Shown: piece after piece, positions 1-11,662 of the stretch
How positions within the stretch are numbered: position 1 is the stretch's first letter
Layout of the letters: every line of letters begins with the position of its first letter
NCBI GenBank assembly: GCA_038373865.1
Contig: JAXGGA010001088.1
Span: 1 to 64,000, forward strand
Source: Uloborus plumipes
Taxonomy: Eukaryota > Arthropoda > Arachnida > Araneae > Uloboridae
DNA: 64,000 nucleotides
Direction: 5' to 3'
The notes under the pieces: model-generated
The model's input: only the letters and a program-made list of their open reading frames with translations
The model's database searches: none
Told to the model about the DNA's origin: nothing
Translations under genes and position numbers: made by a program

Positions 1-1
1 T

Positions 2-238
2 ACTAATTGTACCGGTGATAATTATGAGGATTCGCTAAGTTCATCACATGATAGCGATGAAGAGGAAAAAACGGAGACTGTTTTAGAACAAGCGAATGAT
101 GAAATAAAAAATAAAGAAGCTCACGATGAGTTTGATGATCCCATTGCAGATGATGCCGGAGAAACTTTAGTCTGTGACGTCTCAATCACTGCGGACTTGG
201 AACCAGCAACTTCTGGCCTATCAAAAACATCTGAATAG
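2..238 (+). CDS. Acidic C-terminal tail, probable terminal exon (5' cut by window)
   Basis: An uninterrupted frame of 78 codons runs from base 2 to a TAG at 236-238. It is strongly acidic near its start (HDSDEEEKTE at about residues 16-25, then DEFDDPIADDAGE) and ends in a Ser/Thr-rich tail (PATSGLSKTSE). Seventy-eight open codons are not expected by chance in such AT-rich DNA, and the composition is protein-like, so this is probably the last coding exon of a gene lying to the left. No domain is recognisable. Acidic disordered tails occur in many nuclear proteins, and acidic stretches also occur in transposases, so a decayed element is an alternative. Whether base 2 is inside the exon or past an acceptor cannot be seen. 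Confidence 0.4.
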   Translation, partial: TNCTGDNYEDSLSSSHDSDEEEKTETVLEQANDEIKNKEAHDEFDDPIADDAGETLVCDVSITADLEPATSGLSKTSE

Positions 239-3200
239 AAGATTGCACTAAATTTTTGAATTACCTCTACCTCAAGGTGGTGTGGAATCGAGTTATTCTG
301 CGATCACGCGTGATAGTAATAACTTTGCGACGCTCGAACGTCGAAACGTATTGATTTTACGAAAAAGTTGCAATGACATAAATTCTACGAAATTTTCTCT
401 AGTTTATTTTGCACATTAATGTTTTTATCGTACAATTAGTCAAAAAAAGAGATATATTCGAAATACCTCTTTTAGACGCCATTTTTTCAATATGGCGGAG
501 CGAGGGGCAAAGTGGAAATCAGAAACGAGCACATTAAAATCTATAAAACTACCAATTTTCAAAACTCACTGAAAACTTTCCAGGTAAAACTACCAAATGA
601 CTGTACTATTAGCTCATGGAGCAACTTTTGCGCGCTATCCAAAAATGGATTTCAAAAAAAGGTTTTTTTCGCCCACCCTAATGAACATCATTTGTAAAAA
701 GAAAAAAAAATTGCGACACTGCAAGTAGTTCTCTCAAAAATGATTTTTGAAGTTCAAGCGGCAGTGACATCATATGGCTGGGGAATTATACGCTTTTCGA
801 CTGCGAGCGCCAAGCTGGAGTGAGAAGCGAGAAGCTTTGCGTATCGGCCGAGCGAAAACAGCTTTCACAACGCTGTTTCTAAGGGTCTCCTTAACATGTA
901 AAAATGCCAAGTAATACCTTTCTAAAAAAATGAACATGGTTTTTGCCAAAAAAAAAACCCCCATCATCATTGACACCAGTGGCAAGTTATTCTATTGCCC
1001 TTTGACGAATCTAATCTCCATGGTGAATTAATAGACTTAAAGCTAATTGATAACAAAAGAGACAAATTAACATTATAATGAACTGGGAAGCTTCAAAATT
1101 TCTTAATTAACGATCAAAAACTATTTTAACGGCCTTATTTTCCACCAAACGCTTCACAATAACGAGAGGGTTAGAAACAAAACATGATGAGTCTGTGTAA
1201 GGCGTAAGTGTCAAAAAATAGAATGAAGGGGAAAAAAGAGAGGAAATAATGAACGTCGTAATGACAAAAAAATAAACTCAAATTTCCAAAACGATGGAAA
1301 AGTTGATGAAGATGATATGACGGGTGATTGTACAAGAACGGGAAAATAGGTGGTGTGCATGGAAAAATTGAATAAACAAAATGGAAAAGTAAATTACAAA
1401 AAATATTTTTTTATGAAAAAAATTAGGAAGACCCTTTAAAGGATGCATAATTGAGCAAGGACATCATCAGAGCTTAATTATTTGCATTTTATCGTATTCT
1501 TGTGAGTGTTTTTTCGTGGGGCATGTGAATGGCATATCAGACATGTTACTGACATAATAGACCTTTGAGTAATACAAGAGGTTTTCCTAAAGCTTTGTAC
1601 TGATTATATTATTAAAAATATACATATATATTTAAGATTTACTCAAAAAAATCTTATTTAGATAAGGATCGGAATAAATAAAAATCATGTTTAAATCAAA
1701 ATTGTTATTTTTTTTCTGTCTATCTTTCCTTCTTTTTTTTACAACAAACAAGACAACGCAAGACAAAGTTTACACTCTTTTTTACTATGGAGTTTTCAGT
1801 TTTATATTTTTTATGATAAATGTCCTAAGATTTCCTTGTATAAAAAATCGAACTAAAAATCTCAATTTAGTTTGCCCAAATTAATTAGAATATGAGAATT
1901 TCATGCATGGAACAAGGTTTTGTAATGACATTTCACCGTGAAAACTTTAAGTATTTCTCTTACTTAGTATAAAAAAGTCGTAGTTTTGACTTTTTGAACA
2001 TTTTACTATACTTCAAACTGTACAAATAAAACTATTAAACATTTTTCCTGCCTATGTTTTACGAAGTTTTTATCAGTCAGGAAAACTTTGAAAAACGTCC
2101 TATAAAGAAAATTACCAAAAATTTACGCATACCCCGTCCGTATACGATTTACCCTAGCCCCAATATGTATGACATTCGTGACACATTTCTCATCTTATTG
2201 GATATCAAAAATAAGGGTTTCAAAAAGCTACAAAAAGTCCCTTCCGAAGTGTCAGCTTTAATCAGAACACAAAAAATGAACTAAAAGACTGACTACTATC
2301 ATCCTCATTTTTTTAAATCTAACGTGCCGGTGTAAATCAGCATAGACTCTATACCAACAAGCTTACACACAGGCGAAACGGCAAAAATTACTACTTATCC
2401 TCTTCTTTCACACGTTAACTTTAAATAACTTTGGATCCATCTAACGTTTGGACACTAGCGCTTTACTTGTCAAAATGTACTCTCACAAGTCTCCAAGCCA
2501 ATTACTCATGGTACAGTATCGCTGTGCAGCGAAGAAAGCTCTTTATCACAGAGCTCCAACTGATTGCCTGGGTAGATCATATGACAGACTTTCCAAGCTT
2601 TTTTTTCTCTGTTCTCTTCTCCGCTAGTCTACAATAAGTTCCGATTCAAAAATGATTGCCAGTCTCTGGTTACAAGACACTCGTCATAACGATCTGAGCA
2701 AAACCTTGATCGGATATCACAGCTGTGCTTCCACTTCTGGTTTTGCCTTTTTATCACTGATCTGTGCTTGTTGAATCGAAAGACTTATTCGTTGAGTTGA
2801 AGTAGAAAAAAACCGTTGAAAATAAAAGTGTCAGAGTAAGAGAGAAGGGGACAGAGAAAGAAAAGATTGGGAAATGGTTTTGTTTAGAATTCTTATAAAC
2901 AATGAAAAGCTATATATACGTATGTATCGCACAGGTAGAATGAAGGAGGCACATCTATAAGTAGGAGATGTGCCCCTTTCATTCTCTCTCTGTGTGTGTG
3001 CGTGTGATATATACATAATTTTCATTCAAATTGAATGAAAAGAAATAATTTTAAGAACGAATGAGAATGAACAAAGCAATATTATTACTTGTGCAGCCCT
3101 GCATTAAGCAATACAGAATGTAAAATTGATAAAACAACTTTGATTAGCCAAACTTGGTAAGTATTGGATGATTTATATTTTAAAAGATTAAAAAACAACG

Positions 3201-3870
3201 GTTATAAATAGAGAGTGCGTGTGTAGTTATGCCATTATTACTCAAAATTAGAGCAGAAATTATTTATTACAGAGGGGACAAAATTGTTGATAAAAAAATC
3301 GAGAAGAGAGTTTTTTTTTTTCATATCTACATTAAATAAACTCAATTCAAGTATTCCACTATGTGTATGGCTCACTGTAAAAACAAATTATCACTCTATA
3401 AATTATTTTACTATGTCTCATTATTTAAAAAAAAAAGAAAAAAAAGCCTTTTGCAAATTCTTTGTAAAAATGACAGTACATGACCCTTTCGAGTATCTTC
3501 AAAGTCAGCACGATATTTCTTCTAACGCTTTTCCTGGGCTTATGCCCAATTGCCCATACCGGACGAAGCATAGATTAAAACCCTCGATCATATAGGCTCC
3601 TGGCTCCATCTAATTCTTTAGCCTTAACGACTAGAAATACTCAGCTCGTTCAGTGGAGTCACGATTTAAGTTGATCAGAGCTGATGGTAGGCTTTGAATG
3701 TGACGCATAACCCAGACGTGAACATAAGTTGCCAACCAGGCACTGCGCAACCTAGTGTTGACTCCATAAAGGTGTGGGCTGTTTTTATGTGGCAGGACCT
3801 CTGGTCCAACAGAGCATCGAACTGACTGAAAATGATTATCTCAGCTATATGATGGAATTTTGAAGGAGGG
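239..3870. other. Non-genic AT-rich stretch
   Basis: No supported gene. The longest open frames here are about 100 codons or fewer, low in complexity and rich in Phe/Lys/Asn from A/T runs. There is a small inverted repeat at 479-504 (CGCCAT/ATGGCG) and a short TG run near 2989-3005. A blurred TATA-rich block lies near 1600-1640. Confidence 0.6.
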
Positions 3871-3972
3871 CAATGTGCTCTGTACCCTTGCCACAAACAA
3901 ACCCAATTGGCTAAAAGAACACAATGTGCTCTGTCCCCTCGCCACAAACAAACCCAATTGGCTAAAAAAACA
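3871..3972. repeat. Two-copy 51-bp tandem duplication
   Basis: Units 3871-3921 and 3922-3972 both start CAATGTGCTCTGT, contain CCACAAACAAACCCAATTGG and differ at only a few bases. This is a recent local duplication. The surrounding 3600-4080 block is somewhat less AT-rich than its neighbours but has no convincing gene. Confidence 0.85.
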
Positions 3973-6290
3973 TTCCGGACAGTGACAGCAAATAATTTGG
4001 CCATTTGGATCACATAATATGAACTTAATCGATCATTTATGTGACATAATCGATAAATCAGTTCGGGCAAAAATCTAGCAACGGCAACACTTCCGTAATT
4101 ATGGACGTTTTATAGGGGCAGCATGTGTGGCTCAATAATTTTTTAAGAAACTTGTTGAGTCCTTGCCACGTCGAGTTGTATTTTTCCCAGAAAAAAGTGG
4201 TCCGACACGGTATTAGGAAGTATACCATGACTTTTTTCAGCTGAGGGTATTTTCTAGAACAGAAATATAGAGCTAGTTTGTAAATTGAAAAGGGGATATC
4301 TGAATTCATGCTTTTATTGCGTAAGAAAAAATTATTTTATGGTCAAGGATTTCATCTACTGACTCAGCATGAGGTAGGATACAACTATTGACTGATCAGA
4401 ATAACTGTTAGTTCACGCCGAAATCGTAATAGTCAAGCTAGAAATTGCAAAAAAATAAAATGCATAAATATTTGCTTAATGCTAACAAATGAAAATCAGC
4501 AATTACTAGTCGTTATTATTATTAGGGATTCTGAATTAATTACCCATTTAGGGCTAGGAAGAAATTTTTCATAACTTATTCCGATAAAAAAAAGTTCCAT
4601 GTTATTACAATCTTACTGGTAAAACAACAAACATATGAATCAAGTCACATCTAACCGCAACATATCTATAGTTGTTTTTTTGAGAATACCTTAGAATTTT
4701 CCTGTAAATTTTGTGTCCGTTTAGAAAAAAAATCACTAGCTTTTAAAAATCAACTAGCTTTTATCAGAAATACTATTCTTGCTTTTACCGTAACTTTTAA
4801 ACACATAAAAAATAACATAAAATTGAACGTTATTGAAGCTTAAACTGAGATTCCAAACCGCTCTCTGAAAACTACATCACGATGAAATAATATCGAGTGC
4901 TTTTAATGTTATTTCACTTCCAGAATCATTAGATCCGAAATTTCTTTCCTATCTGAGTACCTGAATTGGATAAAGACACTCTTTATACGCAGCCTCATCG
5001 CTCCATCAATAATCATCTCGACAAAATAAGCGCCGACTTTTTCAACGCTATAATGTATTTCAGGGGTAGCGCTTCTTGTTGATCAAAATTGCCGCTCTTC
5101 ACGCAAACAACAAGCCAGCAATAAGGCATTTTGGAGAGCACTTCATCAAGAACAGCACACAATCCATCTAGGGAAACAGCCAACGAGACCATCAAACGTC
5201 ATTTCACCTGACGCTTCGGAAATCAAGTTGCTGGAATTGATGGTGCTCAATGCAGCTGGCCGATATAGATATCACCCAGATCCATACGTATCGCTCACAT
5301 TACATTCAGATGAATGCCGGAAGAATATCCTTTTTCGACGAAGATTTTTATTCTCGTGTCTTGAAGGCAACAATGGTCTAAGTTTTATCGTCAGATGGCT
5401 TTATAGTGAATAAATATTTTATTATCATATACTGTTGATTTTAATTTTGAGTAAAGGCAGTTTCATCGTAGCAGACTAACAATCACAAAAGGAGAAATGG
5501 ACTTACTGCGCCAGAAAAGCTTTAAATATTTATTCACATTGTGATTGTGTATTATGCATGATGGCATCAGAAATAAGGTACAGGTACTTTTTTTTCATCA
5601 AAGCATTTAGCATAATAAATTTTAATCTTAAAAAGGTCACCGTAGCCCTAATTACCATTGTTAAGATGTACCTTTATATTTATGCCCATTGTAAAATCGG
5701 CTCGGAATGCCCTTAAGCAAACTGTAACATTTTTCTTCAAGCGTTAGTGCAAAAATGCAAATTAAATGTTTAGCAATATAATATATGTGTGTTTGTTTTA
5801 TTGTCATACTTGACCCATTGTATTTCTTTTTTAAATAGTTTTACACTTTTAAATGATCGTAGCAGAAATCATTGCTGCATCTTTTTTCGAGTAATGATTA
5901 CTACTGATGCTGCTCTGCAACCTATCACTCGCGTAAAACTTTCTTCTTTCTCCTAATTCATGCGATTTATTTTTTGTTCCTATAACATTCTCAAATTTGA
6001 AGTATTAAAAACTTTTAATACTTTCTGTAAAGTATTTATTTTTTATTTTTCAAACCAACTACGTCATTATATTCCTCCTACAAGAATAAAGCGAAGTAAA
6101 AGCCATTTGGTTAAGATAACTTTTTCAATCTTTTTGAATTTAAAATATTTTAGCTTGAGAACAATATCGTGAAAGATTTATAGAAAATTGAAATAGTAGG
6201 GTATGGTAGGGTAAAATTATCATAAAATCCAGGCTTTTCAACTTAGTCGGATAATAAATGCAATAATTCAAAACTTCTAATTTTTTTGCA
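3973..6290. other. Mostly non-genic; weak protein-like block at 5010-5415
   Basis: No gene is supported. Bases about 5010-5415 are less AT-rich, and on the + strand the 62-codon frame 5228-5413 (first ATG at 5240) has balanced amino-acid use (for example GRYRYHPDPYVSLTLHSDE). Upstream bases 5080-5220 have protein-like pieces in other frames separated by stops. It could be a decayed exon or transposon fragment; I do not recognise it. The rest is AT-rich with A/T homopolymers. Confidence 0.4.
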
Positions 6291-6299
6291 AGATTTGCA

Positions 6300-6446
6300 A
6301 ATTCGCCCCCACCACCCCCCATTTGAACTATTAACAGAAATTTCCTGCATAATTAATAGTGCTATTTTTCTGAATTTTGCGCCCTCAAATCTAGTTTGTT
6401 TCAACCCCCCCCCCCTTGCCACAAGTCGCTATGTACGCCACTGACA
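6300..6446. mobile_element. Fragment with transposon-like terminus
   Basis: The right edge at about 6413-6446 reads, on the minus strand, CAGTGGCGTACATAGCGACT followed by a poly-G tract. CAGTGGCG starts of this kind are typical of terminal inverted repeats of cut-and-paste elements in animals. A matching left end is not clear, so this is a partial copy. Confidence 0.4.
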
Positions 6447-6589
6447 ATCTCATATAGTTATCTGCTGTTAATTGCGGCAACACAACGCGAGCTTTGATGT
6501 TTAATAATGCAAGATTAATTTCATGGAAAACAACGATATAACAGAAATCATGTATTGTATGCGTAGTCCGAGTTTCAAGTTACATTATC

Positions 6590-6860
6590 ACTCCCCCCCC
6601 CCCCCCCCACAGACGAAAAAACATTGCTACCAACCATGGGCGTCGCTGCCTGCTGAACATTGAGGGAGACTTAGGAAAAATAGAAATGCTGGGAAAAATT
6701 CATGTTTTTTTTTTTTTTTTTTAACATGTTTAGCCTTTGTTAAGACCAATGAACATTGCAATTTTCAAATAAGGACCACAAAGAGTCATATTCTGACCCG
6801 TAGCGGGGACAAAAAAGTTGGATGGGGGGGGGGGATGAAATCGCCGACCCCTTATTAATT
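6590..6860. mobile_element. Homopolymer-bounded transposon-end debris
   Basis: A 16-18 base C run at 6593-6609, an ATGGGCGTCG motif near 6635, a long T run at 6704-6722 and a G run with a nearby GTAGCGGGGAC motif at 6800-6835 form a mosaic of degraded element ends. No coding capacity. Confidence 0.35.
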
Positions 6861-6954
6861 TCAAACAAAGGGAAATGAATGGGTTCAACTTCTTTTATAA
6901 GAGGGAAGTCATAACTAGATCAGAGAGTTGAGAATGTGTTTCTAATCCAAAATG

Positions 6955-7925
6955 CATCATTTACCCAGAAGTAAGGGGGTGCGGGGGTTTCTCCCCTGGA
7001 AATTTTTTGGAATTTGTGGTCTTAAAAATGCATTTTAAACGATCTTTGGTAATGTTATGGGAGAAGAGGTTCGCGTGCGCTCATCCGTCCATTTTTCGAT
7101 ATCGAAACGTTAAAAACTCAAATATTAACTCTGACTGTGCTATGGAGAGAGGGGATCGGGGATTTTTTCGAAATTGTATTTCTAAAAACGCAATTTTAGA
7201 CTATCTTTGTTGATAATACGCAGATTAAAGATTCGAGATCCCTCTTTTCGGAAAATTATTTAAATTGTAGTCTTAAAAACGCATTCTAAACAATTTTTGG
7301 CAATAGTAGTACCCTGATAGCACAGTGACCCTAATGTGACGCTTTTGTGACCCCTCACACCCGTCACAAGCGCGGTCTCAACCAAGTCGCCGCAACTTAC
7401 GAATGTCCGACCGCGGTGACGTCACAATGCGACTTTACAGTGACGGCGCTTTGCGACCCAATCGCAACCGCGGTCACCTAGTGCCGCTTTTGTGACGTCA
7501 CATCGCAGTCACCGCAACCGATGTCACAGTTTATCTGTTACAGTGACATTGCAGTGACGTCACAGTAAACCAGTCACAAAAGCGTCACAATGTGACTTCT
7601 ATGTGAAGTCAGAATACAGTCACGGTGTGACCGTGACGCTTGTGACTCGCGGTGACGACACTGTGACTCTTTTGTGACACGTTGTGCTATTAGGGTACTT
7701 GAAGAGGATCAGAGGCGCTTTTCTAGACATTTTTGAAAATTAAAATTTTACAAACATAATTATAGATCATATCTGATTTTTTAGAGAAAGGGAGGTCCGG
7801 GGGTTCTCCCCTGGAACTTTTTTTGAAAATGTAACTGTAAAAACGCAGTTTTATACTATCTGCGTAGATGTTAGGGGAAGGGAGATTTGGGGCCCACCCT
7901 GGAACTTTTTCAAAATTGAATGGTC
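6955..7925. repeat. Diverged tandem array of roughly 80-95-bp units
   Basis: At least five or six degenerate units share two blocks. One is GGGGGTTTCTCCCCTGGAA followed by TTTTTTGAAATTGTA; the other is CTTAAAAACGCATTTTAAAC followed by TATCTTTGG. Clear block starts are near 6970, 7145, 7255, 7790 and 7870. The array is interrupted by the MITE at 7312-7695 and bounded on the right by the element at 7928. Such arrays are often the interior of non-autonomous DNA elements; here it carries no gene. Confidence 0.6.
7312..7695. mobile_element. 384-bp MITE packed with GTGAC motifs
   Basis: The ends are CCCTGATAGCACA (7312-7324) and TGTGCTATTAGGG (7683-7695), a 13-bp inverted terminal repeat with one mismatch, flanked by TA on both sides (7310-7311, 7696-7697). 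Inside, I count about 25 copies of GTGAC or GTCAC, several fused into TGACGTCA-like palindromes. The interior is much richer in G+C than the surroundings. There is no open frame of note, so it is non-autonomous. TA target duplications fit Tc1/mariner-type integration, but the family is not recognised. Confidence 0.8.
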
Positions 7926-7927
7926 AT

Positions 7928-9077
7928 GGGTCATTCCGACGAAAATGGTACAAATCATGTCCGAGACTTTAGAATTTTTTAAAATCAATTTTAATAACTA
8001 CCACCTATTAAGTGTATTTTTTATTGGTTCTCCATTTAATTTTGTGCCATCAAGTATCAATTGATTACGTATAATCCATTTAGAAATGACACAAAAAAAA
8101 TTATCTTTGTCAGAAGGAGAAAATGGCGTGTCCCAGCTTCAAATTGCTAGAATTTTAAATGTGATTTAAAATTAAACTGAAATGCAACAACAAAATAAAT
8201 GACACTGCACTGCACAAAAGATGCTTCTGACACCATTTCTGCCGATTATTACGCAAATAAAAAAAAATTCCCCAAAAAACACTACTATTTATCCATGTCC
8301 CTAGATTTTCAATGTTTCGAATTGTCCACTCTGTTATATGCCTTTTGGAAATAAAATAAACAATTGCATTCAATCTGATATATATTTTTTAAAAATATAG
8401 GTAGTATAATGCCGTGATTAGCTTGCTACATTGAATGATGTAGTCAACAACCAGGGTGAGCCTAATTCTTTTCTTATGATAGTTAATTCGAACTGTTAGA
8501 TGTCCAGTCCACTCTGTTAGAGCCGATTTCATGATGAAAAAAAAAAAAGATTTTTCTTGAAATTGCAGATAGACTAACAGTTTTAGGCTGTTTATTCCAC
8601 TTTATGCTTGTTCTGTGATTCTAACTTTTCTTTGTGATTATACAGATATTTTTAAAGGCTTATTTGTCCACTCTGTTAAGCAAAGTGATCAAAATATTTA
8701 AAATCCTTTCATAAATAAGTCATGTACTACTGTCTAAAAATTTTTCGTGCGACCTCCGCTGCATCTGCGCACACGCGAAGTCTCTTCGGACTTTCTCGAA
8801 ATAGGGGGGAAAAGCAACGAGGAAGTAGAAAGCGAACACAAAAGCTGAAGGCATCGGGTAGTGCGCATCCTAAACCTATCACCCCTTTTTCAGATGGAAG
8901 CGTCCGTGGCTCCCAGGCGCGCAATACGCAAACAGACAGTAGTTATTTACACTTCATTATACACAAATAAACGAAAACTCAATAAAAATAAATATGTAGT
9001 TGGTGGAAATTATTTAATTTGATAATCTTAAGTAAAGAGTTTCAGCATGATTTGTACAATTTTCGTCGGAATGACAC
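7928..9077. mobile_element. 1.15-kb inverted-terminal-repeat element, unclassified
   Basis: Left end 7928-7959 (GGGTCATTCCGACGAAAATG then GTACAAATCATG) is matched in inverse orientation by 9046-9077 with only a few mismatches. The interior has three copies of GTCCACTCTGTTA (8324, 8507, 8666) and a G+C-richer block at 8740-8940 without a convincing gene. A target-site duplication is not evident. A related left end sits at 39905. Confidence 0.7.
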
Positions 9078-10287
9078 TCATCTTTGATAACTTAAAGAGG
9101 ACAGACAAATATTCGAAAAGCGTGATTTCAGTTGACTTTCAATGATGTTAGGGCAGGAATTTTCGAGAACTCTCAATCGGAAACAAAAGTTTAACCCCTT
9201 TAGAACGAAATATAGAACGATCCTAAATGTTGCTGACAAAAGACTGAGAGGGAAACGGAGACGCCACTTTTTTATTGAGAGATATGTTTATTCAAGCTGA
9301 AACAGCAAATGAATGAATAAAAAAATAGGGTTATACTCCCACATCTCACGTTTTATGCTCACGTTACAGTATTCAAAATACATGCATTTGTAACAATGCA
9401 AAAGCTTAATTTAGTGCTTGAAGAAGTATTAATGTTTTTCATCCTGCTTTATCGCGTCATTATTTTTACTTTTGATAAAAACAAATAATTAGAAACGATA
9501 AAATAGAAGTTTTTAGGGGGAAGACTATCTAAAAAGTTCTGACTTCTTAATATGCAGTGTAATTTACCACGAAAAAAAATCCTTTTTATTATTCATCTGG
9601 CATTTTGATCTTCAACGATATGTGAGAAATCTTTCTAATATTATTATTTTTTAATTTAATTGATTTTTATTATTGCTTCTTACCCGCTCCTCCATACAAG
9701 CATTTGTTTCGCTTCAATTGTGCCTATGCTGAGAACGATACTTTCACTTAATTTTGAAAGTTCCATTTTGAAATTTATATTTCTCAGCTGAAAATTAGGT
9801 TTGAAAATTTCAATTTAAAATAATTTGTAAGGAAGATAAATAACTTGATTTTTTTTTAATGATAATTCAGTTCTTTTTACAAATTTTCATAGAAATGCAG
9901 CGATAAAATATTTTGTCGCGGTTCCAACTTTTTAAAAAGAATTTAGTTATCTAAATAATACTCAATTAAACAAGCCTTATTATTTCATCACTTAAAAGAA
10001 TTTTTGGGCATGTAATTTTTAAGTAAAAAGAAGAAGGTAATAAACAATGGAGTTGTATTGAATGCTAATCGCTTGAACTAATGTCAATTAAAATGAAGTA
10101 TGCTAAAAATAGCACATGAAAAGTAACTGATAAATAAAGAAAGCGCGAAAAAAAATCAAATCCTATAGAATAACAGCAACCACGACGATGATTAAAAAAA
10201 ACTAAATAAATAAACGAAAAAAAAACAAGTCGCGAACCGTCACTAACAGAAACAAAATCTTCATTTTCAATTCGCAATGAATTTACA
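9078..10287. other. Non-genic AT-rich stretch
   Basis: No gene, RNA or transposon end recognised. Bases 9160-9270 are slightly less AT-rich than the rest. Confidence 0.6.
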
Positions 10288-10944
10288 TAGGGGTAAGTGG
10301 TGTACCTCGGACATATGTGTACCTCGGACCTAGGCTGATTACAGCTCTGCTTATTAAAATATATGAATAGCAACATGTGTAGTTGAAATATGTGCCTCTA
10401 GAGGTCTCACTGCATACCTTTCTGTTTTGTTGAAAGCTCATCTGATTGAAATATTATTATAAAAAGAAATCCACCATTCAAAAGTAAGTTTTTCCGGTTA
10501 CTTTTGGGTATTTTTATTCTAAAACATATATTGTTTATTATGAAATGAGGGTCATGCATTATACAGTCATGTTCCAGCTATAACACCGTGTGCTTGAAAC
10601 AAAGTTAATCCTAACTGTAACACAATGGTCAGCTACTTTGTTTTTTATAACCAAGTGGTGTACCTCGAACCCAATACAAGTGGTGTACCTTGGACTGGTC
10701 CAAGGTACACACTTCTGCAGTGCATAAGAATTACAACTCCTAAAATTTCATGTTCTATAGTTTTTTGAAATGCCTTTTAAAACTCAAGTGAAATGTTTCC
10801 TTCCACAACTAAATATTTTAACTTAAATTATAAACTTAATATGCAGTTTTGCAACTGCATAATCATGATTTATGGTAAAGCTAATGATGAATTCTTAACT
10901 ACATTTATATGTGCAATACACCGCTAACTCGGTTATTCCATCCA

Positions 10945-10966
10945 AGGACTTCAGTCCTTGGACGGT
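10945..10966. repeat. Short perfect palindrome
   Basis: TCCAAGGACT and its reverse complement face each other over two bases within the Tigger element. It resembles the element's own TCCAAGGTAC sub-terminal motif. Confidence 0.5.
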
Positions 10967-10998
10967 TTATATAACGGTGAATGAAAATATTTTTTACA

Positions 10999-11662
10999 GA
11001 TTTTGATTTCCTCCCATCAAATGTCAATGATTGCTCAGTGCAAAAGCAAGAAGAAAATAACACACAAAATGATTTTACTGGTGTGTCAACACTTGAAGCT
11101 AGTACTTCTTTGCCAAGCATTGTCACTCCCCTGAAGAAATAAGGCCATATCCAAAGGCACTACCGAAAAAATGACCTACTAGGGGGAAGACCTAAAAGAA
11201 CGTCTTGAATTTTGTTCGATACATCCCGGAAAGAGCGTCTTGAAATAGACAAAGCTAAAAGGGGGCAATGAAACAAAGCAAACTAAGACAGTAAAACGCC
11301 CTACCAAGCCAGCTAAGAGATAACTTTATTATTCTTCAGAGTCTGAACTTGAAAATATTGAAGATTTTTATGAGGAATCCAACAATTCAGAGGAAGATTT
11401 TAATGAGCTAGAAGATGCAGATGACATTAATATTTAGATTGGCGATTTTGTTTTGGTAAAATTTGCTGGAAAAAAGCTATCAAATATTTTCCTGCAGAGA
11501 TTATTTCTATTGCTAATGATGAATATGCAGTTAAATTTGTAAAAAAAAAAAGATCCAAACTATGAGAAGTTTACAAGAGAAGATCCTACCATTTATGAAG
11601 TTGAAAGCAAGGATATATTCAAGTTACCACACCCAAAACTATCTAGTGAATCAGAAAGGTAG
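10999..11662 (+). pseudogene. Tigger/pogo transposase C-terminal remnant
   Basis: Several frames link into one decayed protein. 10999-11142 encodes an acidic/Ser linker ending ASTSLPSIVTPLKK. Frame-shifted pieces at 11139-11280 read IRPYPKALPKK, GRPKRTS and KERLEIDKAKRG, matching the usual pogo-family tail pattern of a PKAxPRK block followed by RGRPKGRS. 11326-11436 is acidic (SESELENIEDFYEESNNSEE). 11437-11660 has IGDFVLVKFAGKK, KYFPAEIISIANDEYAVKF and YEKFTREDPTIYEVESKDI, the characteristic terminal segment after the DDE domain. At least four frameshifts and three in-frame stops separate the pieces. The helix-turn-helix and DDE core are missing, so this is a deleted, dead copy inside the element at 10290-12178. 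Confidence 0.75.

Noticed and set aside
2360..2385. GGCGAAACGGC as a third hammerhead core
   Set aside because: No CUGANGA, no stem II and no UH cleavage site nearby.
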